Shown one piece after another: positions 1-7,911 of a DNA stretch of 64,000 bases; position 1 is the first letter of the stretch, and the number at the start of each line of letters is the position of its first letter. Location of the stretch: NCBI GenBank assembly GCA_963850915.1, contig CAWKND010000004.1:744001-808000 (forward strand), read 5' to 3'. The notes under the pieces are model-generated. The model was not told the DNA's origin, did not search any database, and was given only the letters and a program-made list of their open reading frames with translations. The position numbers were made by a program, and so were the translations under genes. Source of the DNA: CAVTWH01 sp963850915. GTDB taxonomy: Bacteria > Actinomycetota > Actinomycetes > Mycobacteriales > Micromonosporaceae.

Positions 1-137
1 GGCGGCGGCTGCCCTGGTCTCGGCACCGGTCCTCAACGAGGATCGAGCCGGGCGAGCAGACCACCGTCCGGGGCGCTAGGCCGGCGCCGCGCCCGCGAGC
101 ACCGGATCAACCGGGACGCAACAAGGAGCAACACACC

Positions 138-1037
138 GTGGCCGTGGTAACCATGCGCCAGCTGCTGGAGAGCGGTGTCCACTTCGGGCACCAGACCCGG
201 CGCTGGAACCCCAAGATGAAGCGCTTCATCTTCACCGAGCGCAACGGCATCTACATCATCGACCTGCGCCAGAGCCTCGACTACATCGAGAAGGCGTACG
301 ACTTCGTCAAGAACACGGTTGCCGAGGGTGGCAGCGTGCTCTTCGTCGGTACCAAGAAGCAGGCCCAGGAAGCCATCGCCGAGCAGGCGTCGCGGGTGGG
401 CATGCCGTACGTGAACCACCGGTGGTTGGGCGGCATGCTGACCAACTTCCAGACGGTACACAAGCGGCTGCAGCGCATGAAGGAGCTGGAGTCGATCGAG
501 GTCACCGGCCAGCAGCAGGGCTTCACCAAGAAGGAGACCCTGCACCTGTCCCGGGAGAAGATCAAGCTCACCCGTACCCTCGGCGGCCTGCGCGACATGC
601 AGCGCACCCCGGCCGCGGTGTGGATCGTCGACACGAAGAAGGAGCACATCGCCGTCGACGAGGCGCGGAAGCTGAACATCCCGGTCATCGCGGTGCTGGA
701 CACCAACTGTGACCCGGACGAGGTCGACTTCCCGATCCCCGGCAACGACGACGCGATCCGCTCGGCCGCCCTGCTCACCCGGGTGATCGCCGACGCGGTG
801 GCGGAGGGCCTGATGGCCCGCTCCGGGCGTTCCCGGGGTGGCGACAGCAAGCCGGACGCCGGTGCCGTCGGTGTCGACGAGCCGCTGGCCGAGTGGGAGC
901 GCGAGCTGCTCGCCCCGGCCGGCGAAGAGATCCAGACCGGTGGCCCGGAGAGCGTTGCCGAGTCGGCTTCGGCTGAGGCGGTACCGACCTCCGACCCGGC
1001 CGCAGCGGCTGAAGATGTCGCCGAGGCCGCCGAGTAG
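138..1037 (+). CDS. rpsB: 30S ribosomal protein S2
   Basis: Small-subunit ribosomal protein S2, 299 residues. The N-terminus has the family pattern (MRQLLESGVHFGHQTRRWNP) and motifs such as VGTKKQAQ and HRWLGGMLTNF. The conserved S2 fold covers about residues 8-225. The remaining 75 residues are an Ala/Glu/Pro-rich tail, common in actinobacterial S2. The GTG start at 138 is preceded by AAGGAG about ten bases upstream. The next gene is tsf, the usual rpsB-tsf pair. The promoter is probably to the left of the window, since the 137 bases upstream show no clear -35/-10 pair. Confidence 0.97.
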   Translation: MAVVTMRQLLESGVHFGHQTRRWNPKMKRFIFTERNGIYIIDLRQSLDYIEKAYDFVKNTVAEGGSVLFVGTKKQAQEAIAEQASRVGMPYVNHRWLGGMLTNFQTVHKRLQRMKELESIEVTGQQQGFTKKETLHLSREKIKLTRTLGGLRDMQRTPAAVWIVDTKKEHIAVDEARKLNIPVIAVLDTNCDPDEVDFPIPGNDDAIRSAALLTRVIADAVAEGLMARSGRSRGGDSKPDAGAVGVDEPLAEWERELLAPAGEEIQTGGPESVAESASAEAVPTSDPAAAAEDVAEAAE

Positions 1038-1114
1038 TACCGGACGGCACGTCCCGTAGGCACGCGGGTGGCGGCGGCGCCACCCGCGTGACCCACATCC
1101 GAAGAGAGAGAAGC

Positions 1115-1942
1115 ATGTCGAACTTCACTGCCGCGGACGTCAAGAAGCTCCGCGAACTGACCGGCGCCGGGATGATGGACTGCAAGAAGGCGCTCGAAGA
1201 GGCCGACGGCGACTTCGACAAGTCGGTCGAACTGCTGCGCATCAAGGGCGCCAAGGACGTCGGCAAGCGGGCCGGGCGTACCGCCGCCAACGGGCTGGTC
1301 GCGCACAGCGGCACCGCCCTGCTGGAGATCAACTGCGAGACCGACTTCGTCGCCAAGAACGCGGACTTCATCGCGCTGGCGCAGAGCCTGGTCGAGCACG
1401 TTGTCGCCACCAGGCCGGCCGACGTCGAGGCGCTGCTGGCCTCCGCGTTCCAGGGCAAGACGGTGGCTACCGTGGTCGAGGAGCAGTCCGCCAAGATCGG
1501 CGAGAAGCTGGTCGTCAACCGGTTCGCGGTGCTCGACGCCCCGGTCGCCGTGTACCTGCACCGCAAGGCGGCCGACCTGCCGCCGGCCGTCGGGGTACTG
1601 GTCCAGTACACCGGCAAGAGCGACGAGGCGGCGGACGCCGACGCCCGTGGCGTGGCCATGCAGATCGCCGCCATGCGGCCGAAGTACCTGACCCGCGAAG
1701 AGGTACCGGCCGAGGTGGTCGAGTCGGAGCGGCGCATCGCCGAGCAGACCGCCCGCGAAGAGGGCAAGCCGGAGGCCGCGCTGAGCCGCATCATCGAGGG
1801 TCGGGTCGGTGGCTTCTTCAAGGACTTCGTCCTGATCGAGCAGGCCTCCGTACAGGACCCGAAGAAGACCGTGGCGCAGGTCATCAAGGAGGCCGGCCTC
1901 ACCGTGACGAAGTTCGTCCGGTTCGAGGTCGGGCAGGCCTGA
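1115..1942 (+). CDS. tsf: translation elongation factor Ts
   Basis: Guanine-nucleotide exchange factor for EF-Tu, 275 residues. The N-terminal UBA-like domain (about 1-55, with ELTGAGMMDCKKAL) and the exchange signature TDFVAKN at 76-82 are both present. I chose the ATG at 1115 because it follows a purine-rich GAGAGAGAAG site and gives the canonical MSNFTAADVKKL start; a GTG at 1088 would add nine residues that do not belong to the family. It follows rpsB in the same direction. The stop codon lies inside a 23-nt tandem repeat, and a terminator-like hairpin follows. Confidence 0.97.
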   Translation: MSNFTAADVKKLRELTGAGMMDCKKALEEADGDFDKSVELLRIKGAKDVGKRAGRTAANGLVAHSGTALLEINCETDFVAKNADFIALAQSLVEHVVATRPADVEALLASAFQGKTVATVVEEQSAKIGEKLVVNRFAVLDAPVAVYLHRKAADLPPAVGVLVQYTGKSDEAADADARGVAMQIAAMRPKYLTREEVPAEVVESERRIAEQTAREEGKPEAALSRIIEGRVGGFFKDFVLIEQASVQDPKKTVAQVIKEAGLTVTKFVRFEVGQA

Positions 1943-1979
1943 GCTTCGAGGTAGGGCAGGCCTGAGCTTCGAGGTCTGA
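1922..1979 (+). repeat. 23-nt tandem repeat across the tsf stop codon
   Basis: Two near-identical 23-nt units (1922-1944 and 1945-1967, one mismatch) are followed by a partial third copy. The unit begins TTCGAGGT and ends GGCCTGAGC. The TGA that ends tsf lies in the first unit and is repeated in the second. The last codons of tsf have therefore been duplicated into the 3' untranslated region. Confidence 0.85.
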
Positions 1980-1999
1980 CCGGCCTGATTAGAGCTGTC

Positions 2000-2033
2000 G
2001 GGGAGGTCGTCGCGGCGACGCGGTGGCCTCCCC
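2000..2033 (+). terminator. hairpin after tsf
   Basis: A 7-bp GGGGAGG/CCTCCCC stem (2000-2006 with 2027-2033) encloses a second short GTCG/CGAC pairing. There is no T-tract, as is usual for GC-rich actinobacteria. It may end or attenuate rpsB-tsf transcription before pyrH. Confidence 0.55.
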
Positions 2034-2171
2034 GTGGCATGCCCGGCCCGGTAGCCCCGACGCCCGCCTGACAGATCTTGCGGCCCGGTGCGCGGCCAGG
2101 ATGAACGTGCGGCAAGCTGAGCGTGACAAAACCCGGAAGACCCCAACCCGGAACCCAGGAGGAGCGCACGG

Positions 2172-2927
2172 ATGACCAGTTCAGTCGCTGAGGTCGCCGC
2201 CACGATTACTCCCGGATCGCGTGCGCGCCGGGTGGTTCTGAAGCTCTCCGGCGAGGTGTTCGGCGGCGGGGCCGTCGGCGTCGACCCCGAGGTGGTCAGC
2301 GAGATCGCCCGGCAGATCGCCCACGTGGTACGCCTCGGGGTACAGGTCGCCGTGGTCGTGGGTGGGGGTAACTTCTTCCGCGGCGCCGAGCTGGAGAAGC
2401 GCGGCATGGACCGGTCCCGCGCCGACTACATGGGCATGATCGCCACCGTGATGAACTGCCTGGCACTGCAGGACTTCCTGGAGAAGGCCGGCATCGACAC
2501 GCGGGTACAGAGCGCGATCACGATGGCCCAGGTCGCCGAGCCGTACATCCCCCGGCGCGCCATCCGGCACCTGGAGAAGGGGCGCGTGGTCATCTTCGGC
2601 GCGGGTGCGGGGATGCCGTACTTCTCCACGGACACCGTCTCGGCACAGCGCGCGCTGGAGATCCACGCGGATGTCGTACTGATGAGCAAGAACGGGGTCG
2701 ACGGGGTCTACACCTCCGACCCGCGTACCGACCCGAGCGCGGTGAAGCTGGAGTCGGTGACCTTCGGTGAGCTGCTGCGCCAGGGCAGCCGGGTGGCCGA
2801 CGCCGCCGCCTTCAGCCTCTGCAACGAGAACAAGCTGCCCATGCTGGTGTTCGGCGCCGAGGGCGAGGACACGATCATCCGGGCGGTCAGCGGTGAGAAG
2901 ATCGGCACGCTGATCACCACCGCGTAG
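2172..2927 (+). CDS. pyrH: UMP kinase
   Basis: Uridylate kinase of the amino-acid-kinase fold, converting UMP to UDP with ATP in pyrimidine nucleotide synthesis; 251 residues. The phosphate-binding segment VVLKLSGEVFGGG is at about 21-33 and GGGNFFRG at 64-71. The central MGMIATVMNCLALQDFLE region and the C-terminal SLCNENKLPMLVF segment match bacterial PyrH. The ATG at 2172 has a strong AGGAGG site nine bases upstream. It sits between tsf and frr, the standard order. Confidence 0.97.
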   Translation: MTSSVAEVAATITPGSRARRVVLKLSGEVFGGGAVGVDPEVVSEIARQIAHVVRLGVQVAVVVGGGNFFRGAELEKRGMDRSRADYMGMIATVMNCLALQDFLEKAGIDTRVQSAITMAQVAEPYIPRRAIRHLEKGRVVIFGAGAGMPYFSTDTVSAQRALEIHADVVLMSKNGVDGVYTSDPRTDPSAVKLESVTFGELLRQGSRVADAAAFSLCNENKLPMLVFGAEGEDTIIRAVSGEKIGTLITTA

Positions 2928-3104
2928 CCTGGTGCGAGCTCGTGGCACGGTCGGTCCGGCGGGTAGCGCGCGGGGCCGGTAGCCTGCGGGTGGACACGGG
3001 AGCGTGACGGGGAGAACCGGGCGGCGGCGTGTGCCGGCCGCTGACTGTAGGCGACACCGCGACTTGGCGCGGCGGGCACGTGGACATGGGAGGCGACGAC
3101 CGAG

Positions 3105-3662
3105 GTGATCGACGAAGCGCTCTTCGAGGCCGAAGAGAAGATGGACCGGGCGATCGACTTCGCCAAGGAGGAGTTCGCCGTGATCCGTACCGGCCGGGCG
3201 ACTCCGGCGATGTTCGCCAAGATCATTATTGACTACTACGGCACCCCGACGCCGCTGCCCCAGATGGCCTCGATCGCGACGCCGGAGCCCCGCATGGCGA
3301 TCATCAAGCCGTACGACAATGGCCAGATCAATGCCATGGAGAAGGCGATCCGCGACTCCGACCTGGGCGTGAACCCCAACAACGAGGGCAACCAGATCCG
3401 CATCATCCTGCCGCAGATGACCGAGGAGCGGCGCCGCGACATGGTGAAGATCGCCCGTGGCAAGGGCGAGGACGCCAAGGTCGCGGTGCGCAACGTGCGC
3501 CGTAAGGCCAAGGAGGAGCTCGACCGGATCGTCAAGGACGGCGAGGCGGGCGAGGACGACGGGCGGCGCGCCGAGAAGGAGCTCGACGACCTGACCCACA
3601 AGTACGTGGCGCAGATCGACGAGCTCGTCAAGCACAAGGAAGCCGAGCTGCTCGAGGTCTGA
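3105..3662 (+). CDS. frr: ribosome recycling factor
   Basis: Ribosome recycling factor, 185 residues, the normal length. With EF-G it splits post-termination ribosomes. Recognisable segments are the N-terminal helix with EEKMDRAIDFAKEEFAVIRTGRA, the PLPQMASI beta segment and the C-terminal helix with ELDDLTHKYVAQIDELVKHKE. The GTG start at 3105 has GGGAGG about 12 bases upstream. Its TGA overlaps by one base the ATG at 3662 that begins the cdsA extension, so the two genes are coupled. The 177 bases between pyrH and frr contain no gene. Confidence 0.96.
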   Translation: MIDEALFEAEEKMDRAIDFAKEEFAVIRTGRATPAMFAKIIIDYYGTPTPLPQMASIATPEPRMAIIKPYDNGQINAMEKAIRDSDLGVNPNNEGNQIRIILPQMTEERRRDMVKIARGKGEDAKVAVRNVRRKAKEELDRIVKDGEAGEDDGRRAEKELDDLTHKYVAQIDELVKHKEAELLEV

Positions 3663-4020
3663 TGTCCCACCTCGACAACTCCGGCTGGCCCGGGCACGAC
3701 GACCGGGCCGGCTCCGACGACGGCAAGGACCGCCTCCGGCCGGGTACCGCCGACGGGACGGCGCGCCGTTACGGCGCCCGGCACACCACCGTGGACCCGG
3801 ACAGCACGTACCCGGACAACTCGCACCCGACAGCCCCTACCGCGAGGACAGCCCCTACCGCGAGGACAGCGGCTACCGCGAGGACAGCGGCTACCGGGAG
3901 GACAGCGGCTACCGCGAGGCCGAGCCGGGTGCGCCGTGGCGCACCGACAACGGCGCTCCGCGCGGCCAGTCGGGGCGGGACGATACGAGCGGCGGGTTCG
4001 CCGCGGCCGACCCGGCGCGG
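3662..4020 (+). other. N-terminal extension of CdsA, partly out of frame
   Basis: An ATG at 3662 overlaps the frr stop and opens a frame starting MSHLDNSGWPGHDD, a typical hydrophilic start of actinobacterial CdsA. Around 3829 this frame turns into Thr/Ala/Arg-rich sequence, while the frame of the downstream CdsA core reads sensible S-P/G-Y-R-E-D hexapeptide repeats leading straight into the enzyme. A missing G in the CCCGACAGC context would join them. It is most likely one gene of 1236 bases that is one base short here. I do not regard the 120-residue product of the first frame as a separate protein. Confidence 0.7.
3832..3918 (+). repeat. 18-nt coding repeat in the CdsA extension
   Basis: Four complete 18-nt units and most of a fifth encode S-P/G-Y-R-E-D in the frame of the CdsA core. 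The other two frames give unconvincing sequence. The repeat is the main evidence that this segment belongs to the cdsA product. Confidence 0.8.
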
Positions 4021-4896
4021 GTGAGCGCGGGGGCCGGCCCGGTGGCGGGCGCTGCTCCCGCCGCGGAGCCGGCCGCCAAGAAGAGCCGGGCCGGTCGCAA
4101 CCTGCCCGCCGCGATCGGGGTCGGGCTGACCCTGGGCGCGATCGTGATCGTCTCGCTGTTCGTGTGGCGGCCGGCCTTCCTCGGCGTGGTCACCCTGGCC
4201 GTCGGCGTGGGGATCTGGGAGATGACCCGGGCCGTCGAACACCAGGGACCCCGCCCGCCACTGCTGCCGCTGCTCGCCGGCGCGGTGGTGATGGAGGCGC
4301 TGGCCTGGTACGACGGGGCAGAGGCACTGATCCTCGGGCTGATCCTGACGGTACTGGCGGCGATGATCTGGCGGCTGGCCGACGGGGTACGCAACTACCA
4401 GCGCGACATCACCGCCACGGCACTGGTCGCCGTCTACGTACCCTTCCTCGCCGGCTTCGCCGTACTGCTGGCGAAACCGGACGACGGGGCACTCCGGGTG
4501 ATCGTGACCCTGGCGGCAGTGGTGCTCTCCGACACGGGCGGGTACGTCGCCGGGGTGTTCTTCGGCAAGCACCCGATGGCCCCCACGGTGAGCCCCAAGA
4601 AGTCCTGGGAGGGCTTTGCCGGCTCGGTGGTGTGTACCGCCATCGGCGGCGCGCTGCTCTTCCTGTTCGTTCTCGACCTGGCCTGGTGGCAGGGGTTGAT
4701 CTTCGGCGCGGTGGTCTCGGTGGCCTGCGTGCTCGGCGACCTCGGCGAATCCCTGCTCAAACGGGACCTCGGGGTCAAGGACATGAGCAATCTTCTCCCC
4801 GGCCACGGCGGCCTGATGGACCGGCTCGACTCCATCCTGTTCGCCGCGCCGACAGCGTTCATGCTGCTGGTGGCCTTCTCGCCAACCTCCGGGTGA
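4021..4896 (+). CDS. cdsA: phosphatidate cytidylyltransferase (CDP-diacylglycerol synthase)
   Basis: Integral membrane enzyme making CDP-diacylglycerol from phosphatidate and CTP, the branch point of phospholipid synthesis. The core has about eight hydrophobic segments starting near residue 31. The full CdsA signature S-x-L-K-R-x4-K-D-...-G-H-G-G-x-x-D-R-x-D spans residues 244-270. The GTG at 4021 is the first start codon in this frame, but the frame stays open upstream. The natural start is probably the ATG at 3662, separated by a one-base loss near 3829. It lies between frr and rlmN as in related actinobacteria. Confidence 0.93.
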   Translation: MSAGAGPVAGAAPAAEPAAKKSRAGRNLPAAIGVGLTLGAIVIVSLFVWRPAFLGVVTLAVGVGIWEMTRAVEHQGPRPPLLPLLAGAVVMEALAWYDGAEALILGLILTVLAAMIWRLADGVRNYQRDITATALVAVYVPFLAGFAVLLAKPDDGALRVIVTLAAVVLSDTGGYVAGVFFGKHPMAPTVSPKKSWEGFAGSVVCTAIGGALLFLFVLDLAWWQGLIFGAVVSVACVLGDLGESLLKRDLGVKDMSNLLPGHGGLMDRLDSILFAAPTAFMLLVAFSPTSG

Positions 4897-4953
4897 GGGT
4901 ACGGGTGCTTTGTTTTCCAACCACGTCGTACCGCGTGGGAGACTGAACGGGTT

Positions 4954-6240
4954 ATGCGTACTCTGCCGGTCATCGCTGCCCTCCCACCTGCCCCATCGCT
5001 TCCGCGAGGGGAGGCCGAGCCGAGCGCACCCGCCCGGCACCGGGCCGCACTGCCCCCGCGCCACCTGGCCGACCTGGATCTTGCCGGGCGCCGGGCGGCG
5101 GTTGCCGGGCTCGGCGAGCCGGCGTTCCGGGCGGCACAGCTGTCCACCCACTACTTCGGCCGGCTGGTCCGCGAGCCGGCGGCGATGACCGACATCCCGG
5201 CCGCCGCGCGGGAGCGCCTCGCCGGGCAGCTGCTGCCCCGGCTGCTGACCCCGGTCCGCGAGCTGGCCTGCGACGGTGGGGCCACCCGCAAGACGCTCTG
5301 GCGGCTACACGACGGTTCGCTCGTGGAGAGCGTGCTGATGGGGTACCCAGATCGGGTGACCGTGTGCGTCTCCAGCCAGGCCGGCTGCGGCATGGCCTGC
5401 CCGTTCTGCGCCACCGGCCAGCAGGGCCTCACCCGTAACCTGTCCACCGCGGAGATCGTCGACCAGGTGGTGTGGTTCGCCGGCGTGGCCGCCAGTGGCG
5501 CGCTGCCCGGCTGCCCCGACCGGCTGTCCCGGGTGGTGTTCATGGGCATGGGCGAGCCGCTGGCCAACTACGGTCGGGTAATCGACGCGGTACGCCGGCT
5601 CACCAGCCCGGCGCCCGAGGGGCTCGGCCTGTCCCAGCGGCACATCACCGTCTCCACCGTCGGGCTCGTACCGGCAATGCACCGCCTCGCGGCCGAAGAC
5701 CTCTCGGTGACTCTTGCGCTGTCCCTGCACGCGCCCGATGATGAGCTCCGCGACGAGCTCGTCCCGGTCAACCAACGTTGGAAGGTCGCCGAGGTGCTGG
5801 ACGCCGCCTGGGGGTACGCCGCGAAGACAGGGCGCCGGGTCTCCATCGAGTACGCGCTCATCCGCGACATCAACGACCAGCCCTGGCGGGCCGACCTGCT
5901 CGGTCGGCTACTGGCCGGCAAGCTCACGCACGTCAACCTGATCCCGCTCAACCCGACCCCGGGCAGCAAGTGGGATGCCAGTCCCAAGCCGGTCGAGCGG
6001 GAGTTCGTCCGGCGGCTGCGGGCGGCCGGCGTGGCCACCACGGTCCGCGACACCCGGGGCCGGGAGATCGACGGCGCCTGCGGCCAGCTCGCCGCCAGCG
6101 AGTCTGAGGCTGACCCGGGGCTGCCGGGCGCTGTCCCAGCAGAACTTCCGGCCCGCCCCGCAGCGCCGGGCAGCCGGCCAGTACCAGCATCTTCGACGTC
6201 GGTCGGCGCAGACCACCGCGAGCAGGGAGTGGCGCAGTGA
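4954..6240 (+). CDS. rlmN: 23S rRNA (adenine(2503)-C(2))-methyltransferase RlmN
   Basis: Radical SAM methyltransferase that methylates C2 of A2503 in 23S rRNA (and A37 of some tRNAs in characterised members). The CX3CX2C iron-sulfur motif is C145-C149-C152 in CGMACPFCATGQQG. The conserved Cys of the methyl-transfer step is C376 in GACGQL. A Pro/Ala-rich tail of about 45 residues follows the domain, which is longer than in most bacteria. The TGA overlaps the next GTG start by four bases (GTGA), so the DivIVA-like gene is translationally coupled. Confidence 0.95.
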   Translation: MRTLPVIAALPPAPSLPRGEAEPSAPARHRAALPPRHLADLDLAGRRAAVAGLGEPAFRAAQLSTHYFGRLVREPAAMTDIPAAARERLAGQLLPRLLTPVRELACDGGATRKTLWRLHDGSLVESVLMGYPDRVTVCVSSQAGCGMACPFCATGQQGLTRNLSTAEIVDQVVWFAGVAASGALPGCPDRLSRVVFMGMGEPLANYGRVIDAVRRLTSPAPEGLGLSQRHITVSTVGLVPAMHRLAAEDLSVTLALSLHAPDDELRDELVPVNQRWKVAEVLDAAWGYAAKTGRRVSIEYALIRDINDQPWRADLLGRLLAGKLTHVNLIPLNPTPGSKWDASPKPVEREFVRRLRAAGVATTVRDTRGREIDGACGQLAASESEADPGLPGAVPAELPARPAAPGSRPVPASSTSVGADHREQGVAQ

Positions 6241-7382
6241 CGAGTCAGGGTCAGCGGTTCCGGCGCCGGGCGCTGCGTCGCGGGTACAAGGTCGACGAGG
6301 TGGACACCTTCCTCGACCGCGTGGAGGCGACTCTCAACGGCGAGTCACGGGGCGGCGGGGTGAACGCGTCGGAGGTACACGACGTGGTGTTCCGGGTGCG
6401 CTTCGGCGGGTACGACGAATGGCAGGTCGATCTGCACCTGGACCGGGTCGAGCGGCAGCTGGCCGAGATGGCCGAGCGCGGCCCGATCGTGCCCGCCGTC
6501 GGCGGACCCGAGCGCCGGGCGGTGACCGCCGCGACCGAGCGGCCGGCGCTGCCGCGCGAGGCGCGGCCGGCACCGGGCGACCGGTTCGGCCAGCCGGAGG
6601 ACCGCTACGCCGCGGACGACAGGTTCGGCCCGGAGGGTCGCTTCCCGCAGGAGGACCGGTTCGCCCAGGAGGAGCGGTTCGCCCAGGAGGACCGGTTCGC
6701 CCAGGAGGACCGGTTCAGCAACACGGACCGGTTCGCGGCGGTCGACCGGATGGGTCCGCCGGACCGCCGCGGCGACGACCGGGCGACCGGGACGCTGCCA
6801 CCGGTACGCGACGACCGCGCCATGCCGCCGCCAGTGCCGCCGCGCCCGGCCGGCCCGCCGGTACCGGCCGGTCCGGCCTTCGGTGGCGGGTACTCCGATC
6901 CGCGCTTCGACGGGCTGCGCGGCGACGACAACCCCTACGAGGACCCGCAGCGCCGGTACGAGGAGCCACCCGCGCGCCCGCCGGCGCCGCCGCGCTACGA
7001 GGACGCGCCGCGCGGCGGGTACCCGAGCAGCCCGGGCTTCGAGCCGGGGCGGCACGGCAAGATGGACATGACCACCGAGATCCGGATGCCGGCCGACATC
7101 AGCGCCCCGGCCGCGCCACCGGCCCCGGCTGGGGACGCCGGCCGGGTGGACCAGCTGCGGCGTACCTTCCAGCCGCGCCGGTTCGGCAGCGGCTACGACC
7201 CGGATCAGGTGGAGCGGCTCTTCGACGGGATCGTGGCCACCATGTCCGGCCGGTCGGGTGGGCAGATCAACGACGCCGACCTGGACCCGGGACAGTTCAA
7301 CCTGGTACCGGGCGGCTACTTCGAGGCCGAGGTGGACCAGGCACTGCGCGAGGTGCGCGACCTGATCCGCAACCGGCGCTGA
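6237..7382 (+). CDS. DivIVA-like domain protein, two-domain
   Basis: 381-residue protein with two copies of a DivIVA-type short motif: N-terminal RGYKVDEVDTFLDRV (about 14-28) and C-terminal GSGYDPDQVERLFDGI (about 318-333), each followed by a helical segment. The first domain continues with VVFRVRFGGYDEWQVDLHLDRVE. Between them is a long charged, Pro-rich linker containing a four-copy EDRFAQ-type hexapeptide repeat. DivIVA-family proteins organise polar growth and septum-linked processes in actinobacteria; the role of this paralog is not known to me. The GTG start overlaps the rlmN stop. Confidence 0.8.
   Translation: MTSQGQRFRRRALRRGYKVDEVDTFLDRVEATLNGESRGGGVNASEVHDVVFRVRFGGYDEWQVDLHLDRVERQLAEMAERGPIVPAVGGPERRAVTAATERPALPREARPAPGDRFGQPEDRYAADDRFGPEGRFPQEDRFAQEERFAQEDRFAQEDRFSNTDRFAAVDRMGPPDRRGDDRATGTLPPVRDDRAMPPPVPPRPAGPPVPAGPAFGGGYSDPRFDGLRGDDNPYEDPQRRYEEPPARPPAPPRYEDAPRGGYPSSPGFEPGRHGKMDMTTEIRMPADISAPAAPPAPAGDAGRVDQLRRTFQPRRFGSGYDPDQVERLFDGIVATMSGRSGGQINDADLDPGQFNLVPGGYFEAEVDQALREVRDLIRNRR
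6648..6719 (+). repeat. 18-nt coding repeat (Q-E-D/E-R-F-A)
   Basis: Four consecutive 18-nt units inside the linker of the DivIVA-like protein encode Q-E-D/E-R-F-A/S. Copy number is likely to vary between strains. Confidence 0.8.
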
Positions 7383-7392
7383 CGGCGAGCAT

Positions 7393-7421
7393 CCGGGCGC
7401 CACTCAGTCGAGGGCGCCCGG
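7393..7421. terminator. hairpin between convergent genes
   Basis: A perfect 9-bp CCGGGCGCC/GGCGCCCGG stem with an 11-nt loop lies between the DivIVA-like gene and the small membrane gene on the minus strand. It can serve as a terminator for both. Confidence 0.7.
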
Positions 7422-7431
7422 GTCGCAGCCA

Positions 7432-7659
7432 CTACTCGGTGGAGCGCAGGCCGCTCTTGCGCAGCAGCACATCCGCGACCAGCAGCAGAGCGATGAGTCC
7501 GGCCGTGCACAGCAGGAAGATCGTCGCGATGTGCCCCTGCTGTTCCGGCCACGCCATGCACAGCAGCGCCAGGATGGACACGACCGCGCCGATCCGGGCT
7601 GCCCGCTTCGGGCCCGGCTTGTGCTGGTCGGGTGAGGTCACCGGCTCGTTGCCCGCCAC
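7432..7659 (-). CDS. small two-helix membrane protein, DUF2631-like
   Basis: 75-residue protein with a hydrophilic N-terminus (MAGNEPVTSPDQHKPGPKRA), two predicted membrane helices (about 22-37 and 46-63) separated by PEQQGHI, and a short basic C-terminus. Size, layout and the HKPG/Arg-rich lead resemble the DUF2631 family next to divIVA-type genes in actinobacteria; that assignment is from memory and moderate. The GTG at 7659 is the only reasonable start. It converges with the DivIVA-like gene. Confidence 0.6.
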   Translation of the reverse strand: MAGNEPVTSPDQHKPGPKRAARIGAVVSILALLCMAWPEQQGHIATIFLLCTAGLIALLLVADVLLRKSGLRSTE

Positions 7660-7817
7660 GTGCAGCTCCCTTTCGGCGCGAAGTTCGTGATCGGCCGGCT
7701 CCCGTGTAGGCGTGCTGGCCGGGACTGCCGGCGGGTGGCCCGCCGCTGGTTAGTGTGGCATGCCACGGCGTCCGGTCCGCGCTCCCCCCGCCCCCTCGTA
7801 ACGCGCGGTCCCGGCCG

Positions 7818-7850
7818 GTCGGCGGTCGGTCGGCGGTCGGTCGGCGGGGC
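7818..7850 (+). repeat. 11-nt tandem repeat upstream of the MBL-Rieske gene
   Basis: About three copies of GTCGGCGGTCG lie 60-95 bases before the start at 7912. A TAGCGT that could act as a -10 box follows near 7867. The rest of 7660-7911 shows no gene. Confidence 0.6.
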
Positions 7851-7911
7851 GGGTGGGGGAGTCCGGTAGCGTCGGGGGTCGGGCGGTCGAGGGCCAGAGA
7901 GAGGATCGCGG

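Noticed and set aside
281..2407. A 708-codon open frame on the minus strand opposite rpsB, tsf and pyrH
   Set aside because: It runs antisense through three certain genes, is Arg/Ser/Pro-rich without motifs, and such frames are common in very GC-rich DNA.
3662..4024. A separate 120-residue Thr/Ala/Arg-rich protein between frr and cdsA
   Set aside because: The repeat reads sensibly only in the frame of CdsA, and the first 55 residues look like a CdsA lead. A one-base loss explains both.
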